A stretch of 64,000 nucleotides of DNA from Campylobacter concisus. Its GTDB lineage: Bacteria > Campylobacterota > Campylobacteria > Campylobacterales > Campylobacteraceae. Positions within the stretch are counted from its first letter, which is position 1. Every line of letters begins with the position of its first letter. This document shows, in pieces, positions 38,054-47,174 of the stretch. Below the pieces are notes generated by a model. That model did no database searches. It had not been told where the DNA came from and saw nothing but the letters and a program-made list of their open reading frames with translations. The stretch is from NCBI RefSeq assembly GCF_003048375.1, contig NZ_CP021642.1, positions 1 through 64,000 of the forward strand, written 5' to 3'. The position numbers and the translations under genes were made by a program.

Positions 38054-38788
38054 ATGTCACTACAAAAAATATGTAAAAAATTTTTGCCAAAAATAGTAAA
38101 AGAAAAGATTATCGAGTTTAGAAATAATAATTTAGATGGATATGCTACAAAGTCATATTCCCAAGAGGGTGAAGATATGATTTTGAGAAGGTTGTTTGGA
38201 GGACAGAAATTTGGTTTTTATGTAGATGTGGGCGCCCATCATCCCAAGCGTTTTTCAAATACATATTATTTTTATAAAAAAGGATGGAGAGGTATTAATA
38301 TAGATGCCATGCCCGGCAGTATGATTGCTTTTGATAAATTTCGTCCAAGAGATATAAATATAGAAAAGCCAATCTCTGATAAAAAACAAATTTTAACCTA
38401 CTATGCCTTTAATGAACCTGCTTTAAATACTTTTTCAAAGGAGTTAGCAGTAGAGTATGAAAAGGAAAATTATTTTATAAAATTTACAAGAGATATTGAA
38501 ACTACAACACTTGAGGATGTTCTTGATAGAAATTTACCAAAAAACCAGGATATAGACTTTTTATCGGTAGATGTTGAAGGCTTAGATTTTATGGTTTTAA
38601 AATCTAATAATTTTGAAAAATATAAACCAAAAATAGTTTTGATAGAAATTCTAGGAAATAGTTTTAGTGAAATTGAAAACAATAAAATAGCTGATTATTT
38701 AAGGCAATGTGGCTATTCTATCTTTGCAAAGACTGTTAATACTGTATTTTTTATAAACAATGGTTTTAAAAAAGATAAGCCTTTATAG
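38054..38788 (+). CDS. FkbM-family methyltransferase
   Basis: The protein has 244 residues. FkbM-type motifs are SQEGEDMILRRLF, FGFYVDVGAHHPKRFSNTYYFYKKGWRGINIDA, TLEDVLDRNLP and DIDFLSVDVEGLDFMVLKS. Such enzymes O-methylate sugars. It starts at the base after the preceding stop, so the two methyltransferases are probably coupled. Confidence 0.85.
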   Translation: MSLQKICKKFLPKIVKEKIIEFRNNNLDGYATKSYSQEGEDMILRRLFGGQKFGFYVDVGAHHPKRFSNTYYFYKKGWRGINIDAMPGSMIAFDKFRPRDINIEKPISDKKQILTYYAFNEPALNTFSKELAVEYEKENYFIKFTRDIETTTLEDVLDRNLPKNQDIDFLSVDVEGLDFMVLKSNNFEKYKPKIVLIEILGNSFSEIENNKIADYLRQCGYSIFAKTVNTVFFINNGFKKDKPL

Positions 38789-38850
38789 ACTTATAGTTTA
38801 ATATTTGTATTGGTTTATAAGATAATCATATGAAGGATCTGTAAAAGTAT

Positions 38851-40710
38851 ATGTGCGGAATATTAGGAACGATACCATCTTCAAATGAAACTAAATTTAA
38901 AAGTGCGTTAAATAGATTAGAGCATAGGGGTCCTGATGGTTTTGGGATAGAAACAATTGAAAATAGTATTACATTGGGACATAGAAGACTGGCTATTGTG
39001 GATTTGTCAGATAGCGCTCATCAGCCAATGTATGATAAAACAAAAAGATATTGTGTAATTTTTAATGGCGAGATATATAATTTTTTGGAAATTAAAAAAG
39101 AGTTAGAAGCAAAAGGGCATACATTTTGTTCATCATCAGACACAGAAGTTTTGCTTTATTCTTATATAGAGTGGGGTGAAGAGTGTGTCTTAAAATTTAA
39201 CGGAATGTGGGCTTTTGCTATATGGGATGGTCAAAAAAAAGAGCTTTTTTTATCTAGAGATAGATTTGGCAAAAAACCACTTTTTTATGCTGTAATTGAT
39301 GGTAAATTTATATTTGCCTCAGAAATGAAGGCTATCTATCCATTTTTAAAAGAGATAAGACCATCAAAAGATTTTCATTGGATGAAAGATAATATTTTTT
39401 CATATGAAGCAACCGAAAAATGTTTGATAGATGGAATTAAGAGATTCCCTTTCGGGCATAATGGAATTTATAAAAATGGGAATTTAAAAATAAAAAGATA
39501 CTGGAATACTCTTGATAATATTGCGGAGCCACCAAAAACGTATGATGCTCAAGTAGAGCGATTTAGGGAATTGTTTTTAGACGCTTGTAAGATTAGGATG
39601 AGATCAGATGTACCTATAGGAACAGCCCTTAGTGGAGGGCTTGATAGTAGTGCAACCATTTCAGCCATGGCTCATCTATCAAAATCTCATATTGATTACG
39701 GCAAGAATGACTGGCGACATGCTTTTGTTGCATCTTTTCCAGGTACTCCACTTGATGAAACGCATTTTGCAAAAATGGTTGTTGATCATATAGGGATTGA
39801 AGCCACTTATATAAATATTGAGCCTCTTAAGTATTGGGATAACCTAGAAAAATATTTTTATATGTTTGAGGACTTGTATATAACTAGTCCTATTCCAATG
39901 ATGGCTACATACGGAGCTGTAAAAAAACATGGAACGACAGTAACGTTAGATGGGCATGGAGCAGATGAGCTTTTTAGTGGCTATGGACATTTAATTGAAG
40001 CTTTATGGAATAGCAAATTTTCGATAAAAAATAGTATCGATATACTTAATACCTATCAAGAGACATTGGGAAATGGATCACAGTTTGATAGAAAAAGTAA
40101 TTTTAATATATATGTTAAATTTATGATAAAGAAAATAGTAAAAATAATTTTTGGAAAAGAATTTAGGTCAAAAGATGCCAACCATAAAAATTTTAATAAA
40201 CTTGATAGCTTTTCTCAGCAACTATATATAATTTTTCATGAAACAATATTGCCAACCTTGCTTAGGAATTACGATAGGTATTCTATGACAAATAGCGTAG
40301 AGATAAGGATGCCTTTTATGGATCATAGGATCGTCTCTTTTGTAACCTCTTTGCCATATTCTAGTAAATTTGGAAATGGCTATACAAAAAAGCTCATAAG
40401 AGATGCTATGGATTCTTACATGCCAAAAGAGATAACATGGAGAAAGTCTAAGATCGGATTTAACTCCCCAATAGTTGATTGGATGCAGGGCGATTTAAAG
40501 GAATGGTTTTTGGATACGGTTCATGAAAAAGGCTTTATGGAATCTAACTTGATAGACAATCCATCTGAGCTTCAAAGCCAAATTTTGAATATCGCAAATA
40601 AAAATACAAATAGCTATGTGTTGGCTGAAAATTCTTGGAAGAATTTAACACCATATATTTGGGAAAAAGCAATTAAAAAATTTGGAGCCAGCAATAATGC
40701 AACAAATTGA
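38851..40710 (+). CDS. asnB: Asparagine synthase (glutamine-hydrolysing) family
   Basis: The protein has 619 residues. The glutaminase domain starts MCGILG with the nucleophile Cys2, then RGPDGFGI and FNGEIYNFLEIKKEL. The synthetase domain has the ATP loop ALSGGLDSSATIS near 261 and GHGADELFSGYGH. In glycan loci AsnB-type enzymes are thought to amidate uronic or other sugar acids rather than supply asparagine; this is inference. Spacing to the preceding gene is 62 bases and the next gene overlaps it. Confidence 0.85.
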   Translation: MCGILGTIPSSNETKFKSALNRLEHRGPDGFGIETIENSITLGHRRLAIVDLSDSAHQPMYDKTKRYCVIFNGEIYNFLEIKKELEAKGHTFCSSSDTEVLLYSYIEWGEECVLKFNGMWAFAIWDGQKKELFLSRDRFGKKPLFYAVIDGKFIFASEMKAIYPFLKEIRPSKDFHWMKDNIFSYEATEKCLIDGIKRFPFGHNGIYKNGNLKIKRYWNTLDNIAEPPKTYDAQVERFRELFLDACKIRMRSDVPIGTALSGGLDSSATISAMAHLSKSHIDYGKNDWRHAFVASFPGTPLDETHFAKMVVDHIGIEATYINIEPLKYWDNLEKYFYMFEDLYITSPIPMMATYGAVKKHGTTVTLDGHGADELFSGYGHLIEALWNSKFSIKNSIDILNTYQETLGNGSQFDRKSNFNIYVKFMIKKIVKIIFGKEFRSKDANHKNFNKLDSFSQQLYIIFHETILPTLLRNYDRYSMTNSVEIRMPFMDHRIVSFVTSLPYSSKFGNGYTKKLIRDAMDSYMPKEITWRKSKIGFNSPIVDWMQGDLKEWFLDTVHEKGFMESNLIDNPSELQSQILNIANKNTNSYVLAENSWKNLTPYIWEKAIKKFGASNNATN

Positions 40711-42316
40711 TATAAAATCGTATAATTTAGCACCAATAGTGCTATTTGTCTATAATAGATTGGATCATACGAAGCAGACTATAGAGGCCTTGCAAAAAAA
40801 TAAATTTGCAAATAAAAGTGATCTTTTTATATATTCTGATGCGGCTAAAAATGAAGAGTCAAAACAAAAAGTAGCAGAGGTAAGAGAATATATAAAAAGT
40901 ATAAATGGATTTAAAAATATTACAATCATTGAAAGAGAAAAAAACTATGGTCTCGCAAATAGTATCATAGACGGCGTTACAAAAATTGTAAATGAATATG
41001 GCAAAATAATTGTTCTTGAGGATGACTTAATAACAAGTCCGAATTTTTTAAAATTTATAAACGAAGCACTAGAAATTTATAAAAATGAGGGCAAAGTATA
41101 CAGCGTTACTGGGTATTCTTTTACTGATAATATATCAGATATCGAAAGTAGCTATTTTTTGAAACTTACTAGCTCTTGGAGCTGGGGTACTTGGGCGGAT
41201 AGATGGCAAAAATTTAAACGAGATAAAAAGGATTTGGAGCAAATTATCAGTAGCTCAATACAAGAAAAAAATCTTTTTAACTTCGATGATTCTTATGATT
41301 ATGTCAGTATGGCTAAGATGCAGATCGATGGTAAAATAGATTCATGGGCGATTTATTGGTATCTGTGTGTATTTAAACAAAATGGACTCACACTATATCC
41401 TGCTAAGAAGTTAGTGAAAAATATTGGGTTTGATGGAAGTGGAACTCACTGCTCTTTCTCGGAATACGAGGACGAACTAGTAAATTTTTATCCTAGTTTT
41501 ACAAAAGATATTGTTGAAAAAACAATAAATAGAAATGTAGTGTCTAGTATATTAAGAGAAAAAAATAAAATAAGCATAAAAAGAAAAATAATAAATAAAC
41601 TAAAAAAACATTTATCTCAAAAACAAAAACAGATTTTATTAATACTATTTTCGAAGGCACAATTACTCTTTCATAAAAAAGATATAGGCAAAAATACATA
41701 TATCGATAAGACAGTGCATGTAACAGGCTGGAAAAATATCTTAATAGGGAATAATACTGGTATCAGCGAATACACTTGGATAAATGTAAATAAAAGGTTG
41801 GGAGACAATAAGCATATTATAATTGGCAGCAACTGTTATATTGGCAGAAGGAATTTTTTTAGCTCAGGATTATTAATAAAAGTATCAGATTATTTTATGA
41901 GTGGCATTGATTGTAAATTTATGGGAAGCGACCATATTTTTAAAAATCCTTTTATACCATATATTGCTACTGGAACAACTATAGAAAAAAAAATTATTAT
42001 TGAAACCAATGTATGGCTAGGCGCTGGAGTGAGTGTTATTGGAAATTTAACAATAGGTAGAGGCTCTATAGTAGGTGCTGGAAGTTTGGTTAACAAAGAC
42101 ATACCACCTTTTAGTATTGCTGTTGGGAGCCCTTGTAAAGTTATAAAAAGATATGACTTTGGTGCCGGAAAATGGGTAGGAATAGACGAATATGATTTCA
42201 ACAATGATTCATTGATTCCAACAGAAGAGGAGTATGCAAATAAATTAAAACAAAATTTTCCAAATGTTATCATTCCATTTGTTGCATGTGGAAAAAATAA
42301 AGGTGATTTGTTTTGA
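40697..42316 (+). CDS. Glycosyltransferase fused to a hexapeptide O-acetyltransferase
   Basis: The protein has 539 residues from ATG 40697 (GGAG nine bases upstream; a TTG at 40682 is also in frame). Residues about 1-270 look like a GT-A-fold transferase: APIVLFVYNRLDHTKQTIEAL, IIVLEDDLITSPNFLKF and WSWGTWADRWQKF. A basic linker with many Lys follows. Residues about 330-500 form a left-handed beta-helix, with IGNNTGISEY, VWLGAGVSVIGNLTIGRGSIVGAGSLV and IPPFSIAVGSPCKVIKRYDFG. One chain could thus add and acetylate a residue. Confidence 0.8.
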   Translation: MQQIDIKSYNLAPIVLFVYNRLDHTKQTIEALQKNKFANKSDLFIYSDAAKNEESKQKVAEVREYIKSINGFKNITIIEREKNYGLANSIIDGVTKIVNEYGKIIVLEDDLITSPNFLKFINEALEIYKNEGKVYSVTGYSFTDNISDIESSYFLKLTSSWSWGTWADRWQKFKRDKKDLEQIISSSIQEKNLFNFDDSYDYVSMAKMQIDGKIDSWAIYWYLCVFKQNGLTLYPAKKLVKNIGFDGSGTHCSFSEYEDELVNFYPSFTKDIVEKTINRNVVSSILREKNKISIKRKIINKLKKHLSQKQKQILLILFSKAQLLFHKKDIGKNTYIDKTVHVTGWKNILIGNNTGISEYTWINVNKRLGDNKHIIIGSNCYIGRRNFFSSGLLIKVSDYFMSGIDCKFMGSDHIFKNPFIPYIATGTTIEKKIIIETNVWLGAGVSVIGNLTIGRGSIVGAGSLVNKDIPPFSIAVGSPCKVIKRYDFGAGKWVGIDEYDFNNDSLIPTEEEYANKLKQNFPNVIIPFVACGKNKGDLF

Positions 42317-43230
42317 AAAAAATATTAATTACTGGAGCCAAGGGTTTTTTGGGTTCAAACGTAGCACATCATTTTAAAACTCTAGGATATCAGACATATG
42401 GTATAGGACATGGTGGACTGTCTATAGAAGAGTCAAAAGAGATCGGACTTGACTACTGGAAAAAGGATGATGTGTCGATAAAGGCAATTTTAGAATTTGA
42501 ACAAGTTTTTGATGTTATAGTGCATTGTGGCGGTAGTGGCTCTGTTGGTTTTTCTGTTAAATGCCCATACGAAGATTTTAAAAAAACAGTAAATGGTACA
42601 CTTGAAGTCTTAGAATATATAAGGGTGTATAACAATAATTCCCATCTTATCTACCCATCAAGTCCAGCAGTACAGGGCGAATGTGAGGATAAGCCGATCG
42701 TAGAAGAGTATTTCGGAAGACCAGTTTCTCCTTATGGGTATCATAAAAAAATAGCCGAGGATCTATGTCAGAGCTATAGTGAAAAATTTGGTTTAAATAT
42801 TTCTATAATAAGACTCTTTTCAGTATACGGAAATGGTCTTAAGAAGCAGTTGCTTTGGGATGCTTGCCAAAAAATATTAGATAGTAGTGATGAGGCCGTC
42901 TTTTGGGGAACTGGGAAAGAAACAAGGGATTTTATACACATAAGTGATGTTTTACTTTTAGTTGATATGTTGTTAAAAAAAGATGAAAAATTTTATATCA
43001 TAAACGGTGGAACTGGTGTAAAGCATACCATAAAAGATGTAGTAGAAATGATAAGAAATCTAGTAAATCCAAATATTAATATAAAATTTAATAATCAAGT
43101 GAATGTAGGAAATCCAATGTACTACTGGGCAGATACACACAAGCTAGAAAAAAATGGTTTTAACGCGGATAAAAATTTAAAACAAGAGATAATAAACTAT
43201 GTAGAGTGGATAAAGGGACTGGATGATTAA
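42313..43230 (+). CDS. NAD-dependent sugar epimerase/dehydratase
   Basis: The protein has 305 residues. The TTG start overlaps the previous stop (TTGA). This extended SDR has LITGAKGFLGSNVAHHF, YPSSPAVQGE, YGYHKKIAED (YxxxK) and LFSVYGNGLKKQLLWDA, plus RDFIHISDV. The exact substrate cannot be read from sequence; GalE-, RmlD- or WcaG-like activities are all possible. Confidence 0.8.
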   Translation: MKKILITGAKGFLGSNVAHHFKTLGYQTYGIGHGGLSIEESKEIGLDYWKKDDVSIKAILEFEQVFDVIVHCGGSGSVGFSVKCPYEDFKKTVNGTLEVLEYIRVYNNNSHLIYPSSPAVQGECEDKPIVEEYFGRPVSPYGYHKKIAEDLCQSYSEKFGLNISIIRLFSVYGNGLKKQLLWDACQKILDSSDEAVFWGTGKETRDFIHISDVLLLVDMLLKKDEKFYIINGGTGVKHTIKDVVEMIRNLVNPNINIKFNNQVNVGNPMYYWADTHKLEKNGFNADKNLKQEIINYVEWIKGLDD

Positions 43231-44365
43231 AGTTGGATTTATAGGTAGTGTGTCAAAAGAATGGATGGGCGGATTAAACTATTTTAAAAACTTACTTTTC
43301 GCTATAAATTCTATAGAAAAAAAAAAGCTTGAAGTATTTGTTTTTGTTGGTAAAAAAATAGATATAGAAACAAAAAGAATGTTTCAAGAATATACAACTG
43401 TAATAGAAGATAGCATATTTGACAGAAAAAGTATAAAATGGTTTCTTAGTAAAATAGAACAAAAAATATTTAAAACAAATATTTTGCTCGAAAATATCCT
43501 TAAAAAACATAATATACAAATACTTTCTCACGCAGCTATAACAAATTTAAAAACGATAAAAACTATAAATTGGATACCGGATTTTCAACATATTCATTTA
43601 CCTCAAATGTTTTCTGAAAAAGAGATACAAAATAGGAATAATAATTTTTTAAAGTTAATAAGAGATAGTGATTTAATTGTTTTTAGTAGTTTTGATGCAT
43701 TAAAAGATATGAAGAAATTTGCACCTAATTATGAAGATAAAGCAAGAGTTTTGCAATTTGTTTCACAACCAAATAGCAGATATTTTGAACTAGATGAACA
43801 TGATAAAAGTTTATTATTGCAAAAGTATAAAATAAAAGATGATTTTTTTTATATACCAAATCAATTTTGGAAGCATAAAAATCACATGATGATATTTGAG
43901 GCCATTAACGAATTAAAAAAAGATGGTGTTGAGATCAATATTGTTTGTACTGGATATCTAGGCGATTATAGAAATAAAACATATATTGATGATATAAGGA
44001 AGGTTGTAAAATTAAATAATTTGGAAGATAATATAAAACTTCTGGGACTCGTGGATTATGAAGATGTTTTTGCATTGATTAAATTCTCAAAAGCAGTGAT
44101 AAATCCATCTTTATTTGAGGGTTGGAGCTCTACAGTTGAAGAGTGTAAAAGTGTAGGAAAAAATATGATCTTGTCTGATCTGGATGTGCATAAAGAACAA
44201 TATCCAAACGCAGTTTTTTTTAAAAGAGATAGTATTGAGTCTTTAAAAGAAGTACTAAAATTTTATAAGATAGAAAATGAGAGCAATGTGGAACCATTAG
44301 AAGCAAGGACAAAAAAATTTGCAAATATTTACTCTTCAATTTGTAAAGAAGCTTTAACTCGCTAG
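43223..44365 (+). CDS. GT4-type glycosyltransferase with an A10 tract
   Basis: The protein has 380 residues. The second domain has PNQFWKHKNHMMIFEA, NIVCTGYLGDYRN, and NPSLFEGWSSTVEECKSVGK, typical of a GT-B retaining transferase. WIPDFQHIHLPQMF in the first half resembles mannosyl/rhamnosyltransferase relatives. A run of ten A (43317-43326) near codon 33 could allow slipped-strand frameshifts. It overlaps the epimerase gene by 8 bases. Confidence 0.8.
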   Translation: MIKVGFIGSVSKEWMGGLNYFKNLLFAINSIEKKKLEVFVFVGKKIDIETKRMFQEYTTVIEDSIFDRKSIKWFLSKIEQKIFKTNILLENILKKHNIQILSHAAITNLKTIKTINWIPDFQHIHLPQMFSEKEIQNRNNNFLKLIRDSDLIVFSSFDALKDMKKFAPNYEDKARVLQFVSQPNSRYFELDEHDKSLLLQKYKIKDDFFYIPNQFWKHKNHMMIFEAINELKKDGVEINIVCTGYLGDYRNKTYIDDIRKVVKLNNLEDNIKLLGLVDYEDVFALIKFSKAVINPSLFEGWSSTVEECKSVGKNMILSDLDVHKEQYPNAVFFKRDSIESLKEVLKFYKIENESNVEPLEARTKKFANIYSSICKEALTR

Positions 44366-44374
44366 AGCATAACA

Positions 44375-45133
44375 ATGAATAAAGATATCTACTATAAAAA
44401 CTACAATGAAAAACCAACTAAACTTAGCGTAATTACCGCAACCTACAATGCAGAAAAATTCTTGCCTAGAGTTATAAAAAGTCTGCAAGAGCAAACCGAT
44501 AAAGATTTTGAGTGGATCATTTCTGATGGAGCATCTAGTGATAGTACTTTAGAAATTCTAAAAAGTACTGAAGGAATAAATATAAAAGTTATTTCTGGAG
44601 AGGACTTTGGGATTTATGACGCTTTAAATAGAGCTATAAAGGCTTGTAACGGAGAATTCTACCTTGTTATTGGTGCTGATGATGAACTTTATCCAAATGC
44701 TATCCAAAATTATAAGGAAGCTATAGAAGATGGTGTAGACATAATAACAGCTTGTGTCGATACTGATAATGGCAAAATCGAGCCAAATAGTGGTCCAAAA
44801 TGGCTTAAAGGACAATTCCAATATATTTCAGGACATGCTGTTGGCTCAATATATCGTACAAGTCTCCATCAAAAGTTTGGATACTATTCTAGAAAATTTC
44901 CAATAGCGGCAGATCAGCTATTTGTATTGACTGTTGCAAATTGTGGAGCTCAGATAAAAATACTAAAAAGTGTGGTTGGTAAATTTTCAAATGATGGAGT
45001 CAGCAGTGTTGATATATTAGGAGCTCTTTGTGAATTTTATAGAGTTCAAGTAGTGATGGGTGAAAACAAATTTTTACAAACTATCCTATTTGTTTTAAGA
45101 CTTATTAAAAATTTTGGAAAAATGCAGAGATAA
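44375..45133 (+). CDS. GT2-family glycosyltransferase
   Basis: The protein has 252 residues. The GT2 motifs are LSVITATYNAEKFLPRVIKSLQEQ, FEWIISDGASSDSTLEIL, FGIYDALNRAIKACNGEFYLVIGADDELYP and a later HAVGSIYRTSLHQKFG. The group resembles WcaA/WcaE-like enzymes. It likely adds one sugar to the locus glycan; donor and acceptor are unknown. Confidence 0.85.
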   Translation: MNKDIYYKNYNEKPTKLSVITATYNAEKFLPRVIKSLQEQTDKDFEWIISDGASSDSTLEILKSTEGINIKVISGEDFGIYDALNRAIKACNGEFYLVIGADDELYPNAIQNYKEAIEDGVDIITACVDTDNGKIEPNSGPKWLKGQFQYISGHAVGSIYRTSLHQKFGYYSRKFPIAADQLFVLTVANCGAQIKILKSVVGKFSNDGVSSVDILGALCEFYRVQVVMGENKFLQTILFVLRLIKNFGKMQR

Positions 45134-45137
45134 GCAA

Positions 45138-46118
45138 ATGAAAGACCACGATGTATCCATAATAGTACCCATTTATAATGTGGAAAAATATATAGAAAAT
45201 TGTGCAGTTACGCTTTTAGAGCAAGATTATGACAATATAGAGTATGTTTTTGTAAATGATTGCACGCCAGATAAATCTATGAAAATTTTGGAGAATACGA
45301 TAGAAAGATACCCAAACAGAAAAAAACATGTAAAAATTATTAATAAAACAAAAAATGAAGGTTTACCGCAAGCTAGAAAAAGTGGGTTGAAAATAGCAAG
45401 CGGTAAATACATTTTACATGCAGATAGTGACGACTGGGTCGATAAAGATATGGTAAGTTCTTTGATATATGAAGCTAAAAAAAGCGATGCAGATATCGTT
45501 TGTTTTGACTACATTAAAGAATTTAGCAAAAAAAGCGTTATAAAAAGTTTTTTTTATACAAAAAACCATCCAAAGTTAAATTTGGAATTTGTAAAAGCTA
45601 TTTTATCTCATGAAGTTTCTGTTTCTATGTGTGATAAATTAGTTAAAAGGGAGCTTTATAAAAATATTGATTTTCCGCATTTTTCACATTGTGAGGATAG
45701 TTTTGTAAATTTGCAGCTTTTTTATGAAGCAAAAAAAATTACTCACATTGCAAGGCCATTTTATCATTATAGAACAAATCCCAACTCACTTTCTAATAGT
45801 TTCTCAAATAATAAAAAAGCTCTTGAGGATTTTGCTGAGTTTAGTAAAGCCGTAAGGAATTTCCTACTGCAGAGAGGTCTTTTTGATGAATATTTTAAAT
45901 ATCATATCCCTGCAATTTTAAAGTTTATTTTGGATTATTCGGACAGCAACTTTAAAAATCATATAAATGCTATATGTCCAGAGGCAAATCATATAAAATA
46001 TGTTTTTAAAATAAATAGAAATTTCGTTTACAAAATTTTATACGGTTCTGTATTTTTGGGGTGTCCTCAAATTTTTGTTTTTGCAAAAAGGATTTTTCTT
46101 TCTTTGAAAAATAATTAG
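45138..46118 (+). CDS. GT2-family glycosyltransferase
   Basis: The protein has 326 residues. DVSIIVPIYNVEKYIENC, YVFVNDCTPDKSMKILE, GLPQARKSGLKIASGKYILHADSDDWVDKDM are typical GT2 motifs. I use ATG 45138, because the upstream TTG (45114) would overlap the preceding gene and lacks a better ribosome site. The C-terminal third has basic and hydrophobic helices that may associate with the membrane. Confidence 0.85.
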   Translation: MKDHDVSIIVPIYNVEKYIENCAVTLLEQDYDNIEYVFVNDCTPDKSMKILENTIERYPNRKKHVKIINKTKNEGLPQARKSGLKIASGKYILHADSDDWVDKDMVSSLIYEAKKSDADIVCFDYIKEFSKKSVIKSFFYTKNHPKLNLEFVKAILSHEVSVSMCDKLVKRELYKNIDFPHFSHCEDSFVNLQLFYEAKKITHIARPFYHYRTNPNSLSNSFSNNKKALEDFAEFSKAVRNFLLQRGLFDEYFKYHIPAILKFILDYSDSNFKNHINAICPEANHIKYVFKINRNFVYKILYGSVFLGCPQIFVFAKRIFLSLKNN

Positions 46119-46127
46119 GAAAATTTA

Positions 46128-47174
46128 TTGCTTTATTTTGTAATATTTGCTTACATATCAACATTTTTAGTGTTAGATCTGACTAAATTTTTACGCTTTA
46201 ACAAAATAGCATTAGTTGTGCTCTATCTATTCTTAATATTGTTTATTGGTGCAAGATACGAGATTGGTGGCGACTGGAATTATTATTTATATGAAATATT
46301 TTATAAAGATGCAAGAACTGATCTCGGATATGAATTTTTAAGTCTAATTGGAAAAAATATCTCTACGCAACATGGGATCATTTTTGTAAATTTATGCTGC
46401 GCCTTTTTATTCTTAAGCTGCTTATTTTTCCTTGTAACTAGATTTAGATATCCTTTTGCTGGATTGCTTGTTGCATTTCCTCATGGTATTACGGTGGTAG
46501 CTATGGGATATACTAGGCAAAGCGTTGCAATAGGATTTGGTTTTGTTGCGATGTACTTTATGGCAAAAAATCATAACTTTAAATCCATAATTTTTATTTT
46601 AATTGGTAGTTTATTTCATAAGTCGATTGCTATATTAATGATATTTTTACCATTGCTATATTTAAGACAAGTTAATATAAAAAAAGTTTATATAGGCATA
46701 GTATTTTTTCTTGTTCTTGCATTGATATGTTTTAAATTTGATATTTTTGCTGGATATATTAGCAAGATAAAATTTTTATATTTATCTGATATGCACTATT
46801 CCAATGGTGCATTTATTAGGATTGCTGTTCATATTATTCCTCTTGTTTTATACATATTTATGAGAAAAGATATAAAAAATAGAAATAATATAAATTACAT
46901 ATTATTCGATGAGCTATCCATTTTAATAGTTGTGGCTATGTTTTCGTCTATATTTTTATCTACTTTAGTAGATAGGCTTGGTTTATATTTTATATTTTTT
47001 GATATCGTAATTTTTAGTATTTTCATAGAAAGACTAGAAATAAAGTTAAAATTTACCTTAGCATTTTTAATCATAATAGAAAATTTTTTGATCTTTTATA
47101 TTTGGTATAACTACTCGTTTTATGCCATTCATTATTGGCAACCTTATAAAAACTTTTTTTTGGAGATGCTATGA
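46128..47174 (+). CDS. EpsG-like O-unit polymerase (Wzy candidate)
   Basis: The protein has 348 residues with about nine to ten hydrophobic segments across its length. The EpsG-type motif GARYEIGGDWNYYLYEIF lies near residue 42, and GYTRQSVAIGFGFVAMYFM further on. Such proteins polymerise repeat units at the periplasmic face. TTG start with AGGA seven bases before. If correct, the locus makes a repeating polysaccharide rather than a single fixed glycan. Confidence 0.75.
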   Translation: MLYFVIFAYISTFLVLDLTKFLRFNKIALVVLYLFLILFIGARYEIGGDWNYYLYEIFYKDARTDLGYEFLSLIGKNISTQHGIIFVNLCCAFLFLSCLFFLVTRFRYPFAGLLVAFPHGITVVAMGYTRQSVAIGFGFVAMYFMAKNHNFKSIIFILIGSLFHKSIAILMIFLPLLYLRQVNIKKVYIGIVFFLVLALICFKFDIFAGYISKIKFLYLSDMHYSNGAFIRIAVHIIPLVLYIFMRKDIKNRNNINYILFDELSILIVVAMFSSIFLSTLVDRLGLYFIFFDIVIFSIFIERLEIKLKFTLAFLIIIENFLIFYIWYNYSFYAIHYWQPYKNFFLEML

